A program made the translations under genes and the position numbers. A model generated the notes under the pieces. It was not told the origin of the DNA and ran no database searches. It was given only the letters and a program-made list of their open reading frames with translations. From positions 1-64,000 of the forward strand of contig NZ_JACJRJ010000034.1 of NCBI RefSeq assembly GCF_014697195.1: 64,000 bases of DNA, given 5' to 3'. This DNA is from Cylindrospermum sp. FACHB-282. Its GTDB lineage: Bacteria > Cyanobacteriota > Cyanobacteriia > Cyanobacteriales > Nostocaceae. Shown here piece by piece: positions 17,888-27,105 of the stretch. Position 1 is the first letter of the stretch, and the number at the start of each line of letters is the position of its first letter.

Positions 17888-18502
17888 ATGGCTTACAGTG
17901 ATTTCAGTCTTGCTAAAGTTAAAAAGGATTTCGGCTTAACACTCGATGAAAGTCGAAATTTATTTGCTGAGATCAAACCAGTCTTACCGTCAGAAACTTT
18001 AAAAACTCTGCTGATAGATTACATACCGTTAGCTACTTCTATTTCTACTGAAAAAGCACGGTCAGAGTTTTTAATTGCTCCCATTTTAGCAGAAGTGAGA
18101 CGATTATTAAATAACCAAATTTCCCTTTTCTCTGGTAATGAATTTAATGTTGATGCTAAAAGAGGTTTACAAGGATTTTGCGATTACATTATTAGTGGTT
18201 CTAGAGAGCAACTTTTTATCACTGCTCCGGTAACGATAATCTTTGAAGCTAAGAAGGAAGATATTATTGGTGGTCTTGGTCAATGTGTAGCGGCGATGGT
18301 TGCGGCTCAGTGCTTTAATCAAAATCAAGGTAATGAGGTGCAACGTGTTTATGGTTCGGTGACTACGGGAACGAACTGGAAGTTTTTATTTTTGGAAGGA
18401 AGTACTGTTTATATTGATGAAATTGAATATTACATCAAAGAGGTTGAACGGATTTTAGGGATTTTATTACAACCTTTCCAACCTGTGTTAACTGCTGTTT
18501 AA
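17888..18502 (+). CDS. Putative PD-(D/E)XK nuclease-fold protein
   Basis: This 204-residue soluble protein has no named family that I recognise. The middle shows GFCDYIISGS, then VTIIFEAKKED and GGLGQCVAAMVAA. Asp99, Glu120 and Lys122 are arranged as in the PD-(D/E)XK core (D, then E-x-K on a hydrophobic strand, then a Gln-containing helix). Many restriction-like and repair nucleases share this pattern, as do many inactive relatives. An N-terminal helical part (residues 1-75) precedes it. There is no adjacent methyltransferase or toxin-antitoxin partner. The functional call is inference from three residues. Confidence 0.6.
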   Translation: MAYSDFSLAKVKKDFGLTLDESRNLFAEIKPVLPSETLKTLLIDYIPLATSISTEKARSEFLIAPILAEVRRLLNNQISLFSGNEFNVDAKRGLQGFCDYIISGSREQLFITAPVTIIFEAKKEDIIGGLGQCVAAMVAAQCFNQNQGNEVQRVYGSVTTGTNWKFLFLEGSTVYIDEIEYYIKEVERILGILLQPFQPVLTAV

Positions 18503-18652
18503 GATAGAAATTAGCAAAAGAAAATTCACCAAGCTCCATACCTTTGTTATCTGGCAAAAGTTCTGGCTTTTCGGCAAAAAATTGTCCCTATGTCACTAGT
18601 TTTGATAAACTCGAAAAAGTCGAAACTTAAGTTCCGTTGAAAGAGGCAGCAT

Positions 18653-18686
18653 CTGGCGTAGGACTTTTAGTCGCCAGGGCTTTTCT
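18653..18686 (+). terminator. Terminator-like hairpin just before the lipoprotein gene
   Basis: Stem CTGGC / GCCAG with an inner GACT-TTT-AGTC stem is followed by GGCTTTTCTATTT. It is 150 bp after the nuclease-like gene and 42 bp before the next ATG. It may end the upstream transcript or act as an attenuator in the lipoprotein leader. Confidence 0.5.
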
Positions 18687-18727
18687 ATTTGTTAAGCGTT
18701 AAATTTTAAGTTAGGGATAAGGAAAAA

Positions 18728-19618
18728 ATGAAACGATTATTTACGGGAATTATTGTCGCTGCTAGCTTGCTTTTCGCTCAAAGTTGTACGTCGAATATTA
18801 AATCTGCTGAAAAACAGGTTTCCCAAGACGATATGCATCAAGGAAATCATCAACAAAATGCAAGGAGTGAACATCAAGGACACTCAATGGCAGAGATGAA
18901 TCAGGGAGAAAAATCTCAAGTCACTACCCAGGCTAAATTGACTGCCGCCAAAAATCTTAGTCCAAATCAGCCTATTCCTTTAGTGATTGATATTCAAGAT
19001 TCTGCGGGAAAATCTGTCACAAAGTTTGACACTTTCCAAGAGAAGTTAATGCATTTAATTGTTGTTAGAGATGACCTTATATCTTTCGAGCACATTCACC
19101 CTGAATATAAAGGTAATGGTCGCTTTGAAGTAAATTCAAGCTTTCCTACTGCTGGTAATTATACCCTAATTAGTGATTATAAACCAGCAGGTAATAAAGA
19201 ATCAGTTTCATTAATGAAACTCATAATTCCTGGCTCAACACCACTTCCTAAAGATTTGGCAAAGTTTGAAAAGACTAAAACTTTATCTAGTACTAAAGTA
19301 AATTTCACCTCTTCTGAAAAAACTATCAAGGCTGGTAAGCAAGTTACTTTACAGTTTGATTTAAAAGAGGCTAGTAACAATCAGCCCATTAAAGATTTAC
19401 AGCCATATCTAGGTGAAAAAGGACATTTAGTCATTATCAAAAGTTCGTCTCCATTAACAGAATCTGATTATATCCATGCTCATGCTCTTAAAAATACCCC
19501 AGAGGGACAGGTGAAGTTTATGACGAGCTTTCCTCAAGCGGGAACATATAAAGTTTGGATGCAATTTAATCGTGATAGTAAAATTAACACGGCTGATTTT
19601 TGGATAAATGTGTCATAA
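18728..19618 (+). CDS. Periplasmic lipoprotein, His/Met-rich, putative metal-related
   Basis: The start is set by AAGGAAAAA before the ATG. The 296-residue protein has a signal peptide with a lipobox ending FAQSC (Cys20). A His/Met/Gln-rich linker follows (residues 34-60: MHQGNHQQN, EHQGHSMAEM), then two related beta-sandwich-like halves. Each half contains a short His pattern (FEHIHPEY in the first, YIHAHALKN in the second) and a PxAGxY motif (FPTAGNYTL, FPQAGTYKV). The pattern suggests a copper or other metal-handling envelope protein of the YtkA-like kind. That role is inference. Its maturation would need Lnt, encoded 1.2 kb upstream. Confidence 0.7.
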   Translation: MKRLFTGIIVAASLLFAQSCTSNIKSAEKQVSQDDMHQGNHQQNARSEHQGHSMAEMNQGEKSQVTTQAKLTAAKNLSPNQPIPLVIDIQDSAGKSVTKFDTFQEKLMHLIVVRDDLISFEHIHPEYKGNGRFEVNSSFPTAGNYTLISDYKPAGNKESVSLMKLIIPGSTPLPKDLAKFEKTKTLSSTKVNFTSSEKTIKAGKQVTLQFDLKEASNNQPIKDLQPYLGEKGHLVIIKSSSPLTESDYIHAHALKNTPEGQVKFMTSFPQAGTYKVWMQFNRDSKINTADFWINVS

Positions 19619-19691
19619 CTCTTAAGGGTATTTGGGGGATTTGTTGTCTTCCTTCCTTAGGGTGTTGGGGGTATCCCATAGACAGATACTT

Positions 19692-21065
19692 TCACCAAAA
19701 ACCCTTTGCTCCGCTGCCTTGCAGAATATCAGGGTTTTCTATACTCCTTTTCCTGATTTGTTGAGAAGCCAGAAGTGCGATCGCTAAATATTTTATTTTC
19801 TTAATTACTGTGGATAAATTAATTGCTTCCTTTCCCTTCACGCTTTGCAAAAATTTAATTGGTTCCCTTAATGAAAACCAAGGAAAGCCATCAGATGCTA
19901 TCAATTTAATGTTATGAAGCCCATAACATAATTTTAATCCTTGATAACCAGCATTCCATCTATATATTTGTTCAATCCAGGCTTTTTTTGGTGGCTGATC
20001 CATTGTCATATCGGTAATACTGGGAGTTCTATTTGTAGAAACCACATCCATAAATATGTCACCGATAAAGCCTGAGTGCATGGCTAATATTGTGAGATGT
20101 ACATCTTCAATTCTTGTCCCCGGATACATTTCAGCAATCACCGCTAACAAGCTAATCATCACATTTGTTCGAGCAACAATACCTCCTCCAGCATTCCACT
20201 TATAGCCCCTGAATTTACCATGCATAATTTCTATAAACCATTGGATAGGAGGTATCTCTTGTCTAAAGTTAGGCAATAAAATTTCCAGATCGTCTAGCAT
20301 AGTTTTTTGGTAAACAGCCAATCTAGTTCTTGTACCAAGAATATCTATTTCTGGTTTATTTTGTAGTTCAGTGACTATTAACATTAATCCATTAGAATCT
20401 AGCTCGATAGCAGGATAATTTTGCTCTACTAGAAACTGTGATTCAGCATCAAAAGCTACCAAAATTTCCGGAGGTATCCATCCTTTATCTATACTTTCTA
20501 AAAGCAATGAACTATAAATATCTCCCAACATTCTAATTTTACCTGCTGAATATATCCCTTCTTGTTGATGGATAATAAATATTCTATGACTACATTGTTG
20601 AAAATCAATATTTCTTAAGTAATATGGTTCACCTTCACACCTCAAAGTGTCAAATATTTTAGCCGGCACATTGTTAGCAACTTTTTCTCCAGTATATAGA
20701 TGAATAACTTGGACATCTGGAAGAAAACTCAACCGATCAATAACAGTCTGACATTCAAAACCATTATTCAAACCGATGACTATATCAGCCATCAAACCTA
20801 TTTCAGATACTTGTTTAATTATTTTGGGTATAGTGTAGGGTAAATATTTTTCAGATCCTGAGGACACAGACACAACTCCTAATATTCTTGTTTTGTCAAG
20901 AGTATTATTAGTTTTATCCTTAATCCAAGCTTTGTAAGCTAAAACAGTATCAACATCTGCTTTCAAAGTTATATCTTGTTTTTTTCTGTAATCCAAGGTT
21001 TTGATGATTTTTTGAAAATTAAAACCTTCTAAGATCGTACCTGGCAAGAAATTATTAAAAGCCAT
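19692..21065 (-). CDS. Putative GT-A-fold glycosyltransferase of the lipid locus
   Basis: The start at 21065 has AAGGGAAAG upstream and gives 457 residues. Earlier in-frame ATGs (21101, 21155) lie in a stretch with the relic of another gene. The core reads RILGVVSVSSGSEKYLP at the start of the fold, VAFDAESQFL (about residue 206) as the DxD-like metal site and GTRIEDVHLTILAMHSGF (about 315) as the ED catalytic base region. This is the order seen in GT2-like enzymes. The C-terminal helices are basic. It is the last gene of the minus-strand synthase locus, so sugar transfer to the lipid product is the natural guess. Confidence 0.6.
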   Translation of the reverse strand: MAFNNFLPGTILEGFNFQKIIKTLDYRKKQDITLKADVDTVLAYKAWIKDKTNNTLDKTRILGVVSVSSGSEKYLPYTIPKIIKQVSEIGLMADIVIGLNNGFECQTVIDRLSFLPDVQVIHLYTGEKVANNVPAKIFDTLRCEGEPYYLRNIDFQQCSHRIFIIHQQEGIYSAGKIRMLGDIYSSLLLESIDKGWIPPEILVAFDAESQFLVEQNYPAIELDSNGLMLIVTELQNKPEIDILGTRTRLAVYQKTMLDDLEILLPNFRQEIPPIQWFIEIMHGKFRGYKWNAGGGIVARTNVMISLLAVIAEMYPGTRIEDVHLTILAMHSGFIGDIFMDVVSTNRTPSITDMTMDQPPKKAWIEQIYRWNAGYQGLKLCYGLHNIKLIASDGFPWFSLREPIKFLQSVKGKEAINLSTVIKKIKYLAIALLASQQIRKRSIENPDILQGSGAKGFW

Positions 21066-21118
21066 GCTAGTCTTTCCCTTAAGTGATAAACTATTTCTCA
21101 TTTTCGGGTGCTTACTTC

Positions 21119-21205
21119 TTACACCAATTTTTTGATGTCTGTGCTTTGCAACCATTCCTGGGTGCGCCGCATTCCTTCTGTGTAGCTTTCTTTATATTTT
21201 AATCT
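21119..21205 (-). pseudogene. 3' relic of an NAD-dependent epimerase/dehydratase-like gene
   Basis: In the gap between the glycosyltransferase and the docking protein a minus-strand frame reads YKESYTEGMRRTQEWLQS and ends STDIKKLV-stop. This resembles the usual C-terminal helix of short-chain epimerases (x-EGMRRTxEWL). Only about 28 residues are left and there is no start. It overlaps the last codons of the docking-protein gene by 7 bp. Confidence 0.45.
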
Positions 21206-23070
21206 TTAGCTATATTTGCCTTCAGAGAAGCAAAATGTTTACCACCTAGTTCAATTTTTTGCTCTAGGCATCCAGCCTTCAACCTTTGAACTAGATATTC
21301 CCCATCAGAGGCGATAAAATTTGTTCCATGATCTGGTTCTACCAAACTAATTAAATTCATATTGCTAATCTGTTGATTTGCCAAGTTAGAAATGCCTAAA
21401 AAATTGAGTACTCCTGATTCATAGGTTCCACAAGGTACAGAAGGATTATCGACTCCAGCGTAGTATTCATTCGGCTGAAACCAATCAAATGCCGGATAGC
21501 CGTGAAAGTGAACAATTGGCGCACCATCTTTAATTAATTCTGGTGTATACAAAGCAGCTGCCAAACTAATGGCAAGCATGACATAGATATCATAAGAAGG
21601 TTTGATATCTACCATTTGCTGCCCAACCCCTGCGGGTAATTGGAGATATAACTTTTCTTTCAAACCAATGCGGATGACATCATTCTCAAGACGCAAGTCC
21701 GTTTTATTAGAACCTGAACGAGCACTAACTAACCAAATATCGGGGATTTGCTTAAATACATATTCTCCAGCAATTATGGTTTTAATATAACGTCTACTTT
21801 GTTTATTTTGACGGAGTTCATTACTACTAAATCCCTCAACAGATAAAAGATTTTCCCACTCATTAGCAGTTATTTGTGTTGCACCTACATACTGTGGAGG
21901 TTCTGCATAAGCAACAAAACCATAAGAGACACCCGTCCGGCCGTTAACAATGACATTGACAATATCTCTGTGGGACTGTCTTTTAATAACCTCAGAAAGC
22001 TTAAACCCAGGTGGAAATAAACCTGTTATAGCCAGTTCTTGACCCAATTTAACCAATTTTGCAGCATAATTAGATTCATGCGGATTATACTCTCCTACTT
22101 CAAATCGGTTTAGTAAAAGTGGAGCAATGGGGACAAATATTTTAGGAATCAGTGATTTTAAGACAAAATTTTCTATTTGATCTTTAGCAAAAATAGAATC
22201 AGAAAGATTCATATTTAAAATGGAAATTTTTTCAGATGATACCCCAATGACAATTTCGGAAAATGTTCTAACTAGGGTATTGATGCCAATATTTATTTTA
22301 TCTTGATAGGGTATTAGAGGATTGACAAATTTTTGATCTATTTCAGTAATTATGATTACTTGAGTATTGGTAGGGTCTTCAACATATTTTGCTGCATGAT
22401 CTTCAGCCCAAGAACTAAGTTTAGCAATTTTTACAACGGACATATCGCGATTTTGTAGCTGCCTGCGATAATATAGGTTATACAATTTTTCAGCTATCAA
22501 TATTCCCAAATTATCTAGCAAAGACTTAGGTCTTTCTATATCGATAACTGCATCAATTTCTGCTCTAATACCCCTCATTTTTAAGCTTTGATTCCAGTTA
22601 ATTACTGGAAGTTTAATCTTATAGCAAAATTCAGTTGTTGCTTCCTCCCAAGAGAGAATTTTTACCCCATAGCTTTTTAGCTTATTTACCAATTCTTGTC
22701 GAAATTCTATAATGGCTTCATTCTGATAATTAGGGGGTAAAGGTCTAAAGGTAACACTGAGGTTTTGAGCCATAACTTTAGGATTAATAATTGGTGGCTG
22801 ATACCCCGCAGGTGATTCTCCAATAAATCCGCTAATTAACCGTCCAATAGTTTGCAGGCTTAATCCCTGAATTAGTGGGACAGATGTAGATTTAGTGCTG
22901 ATATCTACTTCCTGAAGCAGTGCCAAAAGCTCTGCTTTACGGGTAGCTAATTCTGCCTCTATTTCTGGTGTAATTACCCCTTTAGGAGAACGAACATTTA
23001 GTTTGCCATTATCTACCCACAATTTAACGCCCTGTTGATTAAGCTTGGCTAAAAGTTCAGATGCGTTCAT
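21199..23070 (-). CDS. TubC-type docking domain fused to a large protein of unknown function
   Basis: The ATG at 23070 gives 623 residues. Residues 1-52 form a TubC N-terminal docking domain (MNASELLAKLNQQGVKLWV, then KLNVRSPKGVITPEI and TRKAELLALL). This domain joins separate subunits of hybrid NRPS/PKS lines. The remaining 570 residues match nothing I recognise. Conspicuous parts are EIDAVIDIERPKSLLDNLGI, QVIIITEIDQKFVNP, GRTGVSYGFVAYAEPPQY, and APIVHFHGYPAFDWFQPNEYYAG near 490-512 with clustered His, Tyr and Trp. There is no membrane segment. It sits between the ACP gene and the glycosyltransferase on the same strand, so it probably acts on the carrier-bound product. Confidence 0.75.
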   Translation of the reverse strand: MNASELLAKLNQQGVKLWVDNGKLNVRSPKGVITPEIEAELATRKAELLALLQEVDISTKSTSVPLIQGLSLQTIGRLISGFIGESPAGYQPPIINPKVMAQNLSVTFRPLPPNYQNEAIIEFRQELVNKLKSYGVKILSWEEATTEFCYKIKLPVINWNQSLKMRGIRAEIDAVIDIERPKSLLDNLGILIAEKLYNLYYRRQLQNRDMSVVKIAKLSSWAEDHAAKYVEDPTNTQVIIITEIDQKFVNPLIPYQDKINIGINTLVRTFSEIVIGVSSEKISILNMNLSDSIFAKDQIENFVLKSLIPKIFVPIAPLLLNRFEVGEYNPHESNYAAKLVKLGQELAITGLFPPGFKLSEVIKRQSHRDIVNVIVNGRTGVSYGFVAYAEPPQYVGATQITANEWENLLSVEGFSSNELRQNKQSRRYIKTIIAGEYVFKQIPDIWLVSARSGSNKTDLRLENDVIRIGLKEKLYLQLPAGVGQQMVDIKPSYDIYVMLAISLAAALYTPELIKDGAPIVHFHGYPAFDWFQPNEYYAGVDNPSVPCGTYESGVLNFLGISNLANQQISNMNLISLVEPDHGTNFIASDGEYLVQRLKAGCLEQKIELGGKHFASLKANIAKD

Positions 23071-23217
23071 ATTTTTGAAATATCCTAATGTTAATCCAAA
23101 ATTGTATAACTGCAAGTAAACTAGAGAAGAGAACACTTGATTCAAGGGGGTTTAACTAATGCTGGTAAAGTGTCTATTCTCAAGAAAGAAATACCAGGAG
23201 AATTTGTTGCCTGGCGT

Positions 23218-23523
23218 TTAAATCTGAAAAGTTTCTGAGGTAGAATCTTGCAAATCTTCAGATAAGCGTTGAGCAAGCTCTTCAATAGTGGGGTAATACC
23301 ACAGATAGTGGAGAGACAACTTAAATCCTAGAGATTTCTCAGCTTTACTGGCTAAAATCATCGCCTGTCCTGAATCTAAACCATAGTTTTCCAAAGGTTC
23401 ATGGATATCTATTTGGTCAGATTCAACTCCCAATACATAGGAAATGTTAGAAACTAGCCACTCTTGAATATCTACAACAGTAGGTGACTTTTTGAGATGA
23501 GAATTAGGAATATATTCACTCAT
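23218..23523 (-). CDS. Discrete acyl carrier protein
   Basis: The 101-residue protein has a single phosphopantetheine-attachment domain. The modified serine is Ser51 in NYGLDSGQAM, and the helix IV region reads WYYPTIEELAQRL. A 20-residue N-terminal extension precedes the domain. GAGGT lies ten bases before the ATG. Its gene is 43 bp after the acyltransferase gene and 147 bp before the docking protein. It is therefore a likely shuttle between the big synthase and these two proteins. The helix II sequence differs from the ACPs within the synthase, which fits a different partner. Confidence 0.9.
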   Translation of the reverse strand: MSEYIPNSHLKKSPTVVDIQEWLVSNISYVLGVESDQIDIHEPLENYGLDSGQAMILASKAEKSLGFKLSLHYLWYYPTIEELAQRLSEDLQDSTSETFQI

Positions 23524-23566
23524 TTACATACCTCTAAGGTAAATATTAACAGCATTTAATTGGCAT

Positions 23567-24898
23567 CTAGGATATAAAAGACATATCCAAATTGAAGTGA
23601 CAAACATCAAAAACACAGGACATGAAATTATTTACAAGTTCCTCCATTATTTGCTGACTGATTGATGGCTGAGAAAACACAAAATTTAAGAGCATTTTTT
23701 CCTGAAAAGTTGCCGCATGGAGTACAAAAACACCTGCATACAAAGCATGAGAAGCAGCAAAACTGATTTCTTCTAGTTCAAACTCACCATAAACTTTGGG
23801 AATGTTTACTTTGCCAATATTAGAAACAGATACCGTGGCAGCTACTTGCTTGGGGAAGATAAAACAAAAATCTATGAGTTGCTTGACAATCAATACTGTC
23901 TTAAAGATATCGCCTTGCTTGATACCAGCATCTAGCTTTTTTTTCACTTGTCGAGCTAATTCCCAGAAGGAGGTGTTTGTCTTGATGGTGTGAAACCCCA
24001 TTAAAGATGTGGCTAATACAGCCGGATGTTCCTCATCAATTGCAGGTTTGAGACGTCTTCTCAAATCTAGATATGATAGGCAGTTTACTCGGACATCTTT
24101 GCTATTAAGCTTAATAATTTTTCTGCCTACTGTAAACATCATTGCGGCACATAAAGCACTATTTACTGTTGTACTTTCTTGTCGGCAACGATTTACAAAC
24201 TGTTGGGTAAAATCTGGATTAAGCTGTCTGTGAATAATATTGCAATGACGCTTGGCTATGGGAACGTACTTTTGAAAACCTAATGTTTCCGGTCGATGCC
24301 AAATTTTTTCAAATGCTAGTTGCAACAAGAATAAAATGCTATTTATCCTACCTCTAAAACCCTTTGTCCATTGGGGTAATAGTTTTTTTATGGGTGGGAT
24401 TGGGGGCAGTATATTAACTGGGTTAATTAGATCACCAGATACAACTTTCTGGTAATAAGTGAAGATTTGTGAGTGCAGTTGAATGCTGAATGTTCCATCT
24501 GCGATCGCATGATGTACTGTTGTAATTAGGTAACTTATATGATTATCGTTCAGGATATGAATAAGCACCACTCGTAGTAGATTTTGGCTACTATCAATTT
24601 TCTTATTCATCTCGTCATTAACTACTTCTTGCCACTGCTCATTGTCCAATTTATTCACAATATGCAAAGCAATTTTAGCTGTCCCTTCTGTTTGGAATCG
24701 GAGATGATTATTAGAATTAATAATCCGAGAATTCAGACGAGGATGACGATACTGTATCATATCTATAGCCTGGCTCAAAATTTCTCTATCTAGAGATTTA
24801 TTGATGCGGCTAATAGTTACTAAATTCCATGTTTTAGCACGGTTATTTAGAACTTCCATGACTTGTTCAAGATGTCCTAAATTTCTGTCGTTAGACAT
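23567..24898 (-). CDS. Condensation-domain-like acyltransferase (PapA/alcohol O-acetyltransferase type)
   Basis: This 443-residue protein from the ATG at 24898 belongs to the CoA-dependent acyltransferase/NRPS condensation superfamily. The catalytic HHxxxDG motif is intact at 129-135 (VHHAIADGT). A central RVNCLSYLDLRRRLKP and a later FSQPSISQQ are consistent with the second half of the fold. Family members of this size, such as mycobacterial PapA5, esterify carrier-bound acyl chains onto an alcohol. In this locus it is the best candidate for product release. There are no adenylation or thiolation domains. Its start is 64 bp after the PfaD gene ends. Confidence 0.8.
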   Translation of the reverse strand: MSNDRNLGHLEQVMEVLNNRAKTWNLVTISRINKSLDREILSQAIDMIQYRHPRLNSRIINSNNHLRFQTEGTAKIALHIVNKLDNEQWQEVVNDEMNKKIDSSQNLLRVVLIHILNDNHISYLITTVHHAIADGTFSIQLHSQIFTYYQKVVSGDLINPVNILPPIPPIKKLLPQWTKGFRGRINSILFLLQLAFEKIWHRPETLGFQKYVPIAKRHCNIIHRQLNPDFTQQFVNRCRQESTTVNSALCAAMMFTVGRKIIKLNSKDVRVNCLSYLDLRRRLKPAIDEEHPAVLATSLMGFHTIKTNTSFWELARQVKKKLDAGIKQGDIFKTVLIVKQLIDFCFIFPKQVAATVSVSNIGKVNIPKVYGEFELEEISFAASHALYAGVFVLHAATFQEKMLLNFVFSQPSISQQIMEELVNNFMSCVFDVCHFNLDMSFIS

Positions 24899-24962
24899 AT
24901 TCGCCAAGGATTATTTGAATTGATAGTTTCATCAACCTGATTTGAACATCAATCAAAAATAT

Positions 24963-26630
24963 TCAATTTATAGGAAACCTAACTGGACGATATTGACTAT
25001 AATTATCTGGAATATACAATCCTTGAATTTTTAAACTTTGTATTCGATATAAAAATGCGGCTCCTGTCATGATGTGATAAGCAATATCAACCACTTTCCG
25101 ATTATGAGGTTCAGCTAGATAAGATGCTCTCACCCAATCATTAAAGCTACCCATTGCCGGGCCACACCAGATTTGATAATCAATTTCTCGTCCTTTTTCA
25201 CCAGAGCTAGACCAACGTGAAGATAGTCCCAGATACCAGCGAAAAATTAACGCCATTTTGAGTTTAGGATTATTGGCTGCTTTGGCTAATTTATCAGGAT
25301 TTCGTTGAGACAAATAAGAAGCCGTCTCTTGCCAAACTGCTTGTAAACTGTTTCGCAAAATTTGTTTTTCTAATTTGTCTCTTTCTCCTTGGGGAATGTC
25401 GTCAATTGAGTCATAGTTTTTGTATAAGTCAAATAACTTTTGCGCTCGGAGAGGAAACAGCGTTCCGCGTTTGAGAACTTGCAGTTTTACCCCCATTTCA
25501 AACATATCTGCTGCCGGAGCCATCATCACATCAGTCATCTCGGCTTGAGCTAGCAACTCTTTGGTATATTGAGAAGTTCCAGCTTCAATACAAGATTGGT
25601 TAATGGAGCCGGTAACAACATAAGCTGCACCCATCATAAAGGCAGCTAATGCTGATTTTGGAGTGGCGATTCCTCCTGCTACTCCAATCCTGACTGGTTT
25701 TTCATAACAATATTTACTTTGTATTTCATCTCTCAATTCCAGGATGGAAGGTAATAAACAAACCAGCGGACGGTTATCTGTATGACCCCCTGAATCGGCT
25801 TCTACAGTGATATCATCAGCCATAGGAATTTTTTCGGCGAGAGATGCCTGTAATTTACTGATTAAACCTTGCTCAACTAATTGTTTAAGAATTTTGCTAG
25901 GAGCAGGTTGAAGAAATTTGGTAGCAACTTCTCGGCGAGAAATTTTGGCGATGACTTTATTTTTGATTTCGATTTGATTAGCTGTATCTAAACTCAGTCC
26001 TGCGGCTCGATAATAAACAATGTTGTCAGTCAAATCTAAAAAGGCAGAAGCTTCTATGACTCTCACCTGATATTGGAGATACAAATCAACGGTACGGCGT
26101 TCAATAGCAGGTTCACTAGGACTATGGAGTAAGTTAAAAGCGTAAGGTTCCTGTTTTAAGGATTGTTGTATGCGGTTAATGGCTGCTTCAATACGGAAAA
26201 GAGATAAACCCCCTGCACCAAATGAACTCAAAATTTTCTCTTTTCCTAGTGCAATTACTAATTCTTCAGAAGCAATGCCATGAGCCATTGCCCCAGTTAA
26301 ATAGGCACATTTTACACCATAAAAATTTAGGAAACTTGGATCACCTAGCTGTTGAATTGCCAAGGGTGGCACAGTGATGAGCATTTCCATTTGTTCTATT
26401 TTGTCATTTTTGGTATGACCATATTTACCTTCAGTCGTGACGCCTATTTGCCCTTGATGACTGATAATATAACAAGGTTTAGCTAAACTAAGTAATTTAG
26501 ATTTGATGCCATCTTCATCAAAAGATACAGTATCTAAATAACCATGCCAAACTTGATTGTGGTTGCCAAACAAAGTGGAGAATTTTAGGGAATTAGTTTG
26601 TTTATTCAAAAGAGAATCTATGCTAATCAC
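24963..26630 (-). CDS. pfaD: PfaD family trans-acting enoyl reductase
   Basis: This 555-residue flavoenzyme belongs to the PfaD branch of the nitronate-monooxygenase-like TIM barrels. An N-terminal domain precedes the barrel. Substrate-side GAMAHGIASEELVIALGK and SSFGAGGLSLFRIE appear next. The FMN phosphate site GVAGGIATPKSALAAFMMG (about residue 314) follows, then VTGSINQSCIEAGTS. PfaD proteins reduce enoyl intermediates in trans for polyunsaturated fatty acid and related polyketide synthases that lack their own ER domain. The synthase here has KR and DH but no ER, so this gene supplies the missing step. Confidence 0.92.
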   Translation of the reverse strand: MISIDSLLNKQTNSLKFSTLFGNHNQVWHGYLDTVSFDEDGIKSKLLSLAKPCYIISHQGQIGVTTEGKYGHTKNDKIEQMEMLITVPPLAIQQLGDPSFLNFYGVKCAYLTGAMAHGIASEELVIALGKEKILSSFGAGGLSLFRIEAAINRIQQSLKQEPYAFNLLHSPSEPAIERRTVDLYLQYQVRVIEASAFLDLTDNIVYYRAAGLSLDTANQIEIKNKVIAKISRREVATKFLQPAPSKILKQLVEQGLISKLQASLAEKIPMADDITVEADSGGHTDNRPLVCLLPSILELRDEIQSKYCYEKPVRIGVAGGIATPKSALAAFMMGAAYVVTGSINQSCIEAGTSQYTKELLAQAEMTDVMMAPAADMFEMGVKLQVLKRGTLFPLRAQKLFDLYKNYDSIDDIPQGERDKLEKQILRNSLQAVWQETASYLSQRNPDKLAKAANNPKLKMALIFRWYLGLSSRWSSSGEKGREIDYQIWCGPAMGSFNDWVRASYLAEPHNRKVVDIAYHIMTGAAFLYRIQSLKIQGLYIPDNYSQYRPVRFPIN

Positions 26631-27105
26631 GTTATTAACCCTCTAGTTTAAAAGATTTAAAAGAGAAGTAATAGTTTAATAAATCTTTTTTAAAGCCAGA
26701 AAGATTTATTAAGAGATGCAAGTTTTATTTGATTTGTGAGAATGTATTTGTAATACCCTGGATCAAGCAGGAGTGCCAATAGAGATTTTATCAATCTCAC
26801 CGAAGAGGCAGAGGGGAAGGGGGCAGGGAGCAGGGGGAGCAAGCCCTTCCTCTCTGCGCGGAGCGAAGCGGAGCATGGGTAAGAAGCCCCGCCCTTCCAG
26901 GGCGCTCGGCTGGGGCGGGGTACAAGCTTTGTCCCAGTCTCTCCCCCCTGCTCCCCGCTCCCTGCTCCCCTGCTTCTTTTGACAAATCATTTACGACTGC
27001 TACAAGGTAGCTTCGACCACAGGAGATAGAGAGGGCTTAAGCCCTCACTACCAACCTTGAATTATTTACACCAACCTACTTACCTACTTATGCTAGAGTT
27101 TTGGT
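26631..27105. other. Intergenic region inside the lipid locus carrying repeats
   Basis: This 475-bp gap between pfaD and the PfaB-like gene has no coding sequence that I support. It holds a GC-rich inverted-repeat element (26800-26985) and a gagggcttaagccctc palindrome (27032-27047). Frames in the element on both strands are repeat-driven and not genes. Confidence 0.5.
26800..26985. repeat. GC-rich inverted-repeat element
   Basis: The left arm (gaggcagaggggaag, then ggggcagggagcaggggg) and the right arm (ctcccccctgctccccgctc, then cctgctcccctgcttc) are imperfect reverse complements. They flank a core with ggagcgaagcggagc and ccccgcccttccagggcg. Base composition is far above that of its surroundings. 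It is a MITE-like dispersed element or a long hairpin. Confidence 0.65.

Noticed and set aside
26763-26990. Overlapping frames on both strands in the GC-rich element.
   Set aside because: Open only because of the repeat composition; Gly/Pro/Arg/Ser-rich translations on both strands.
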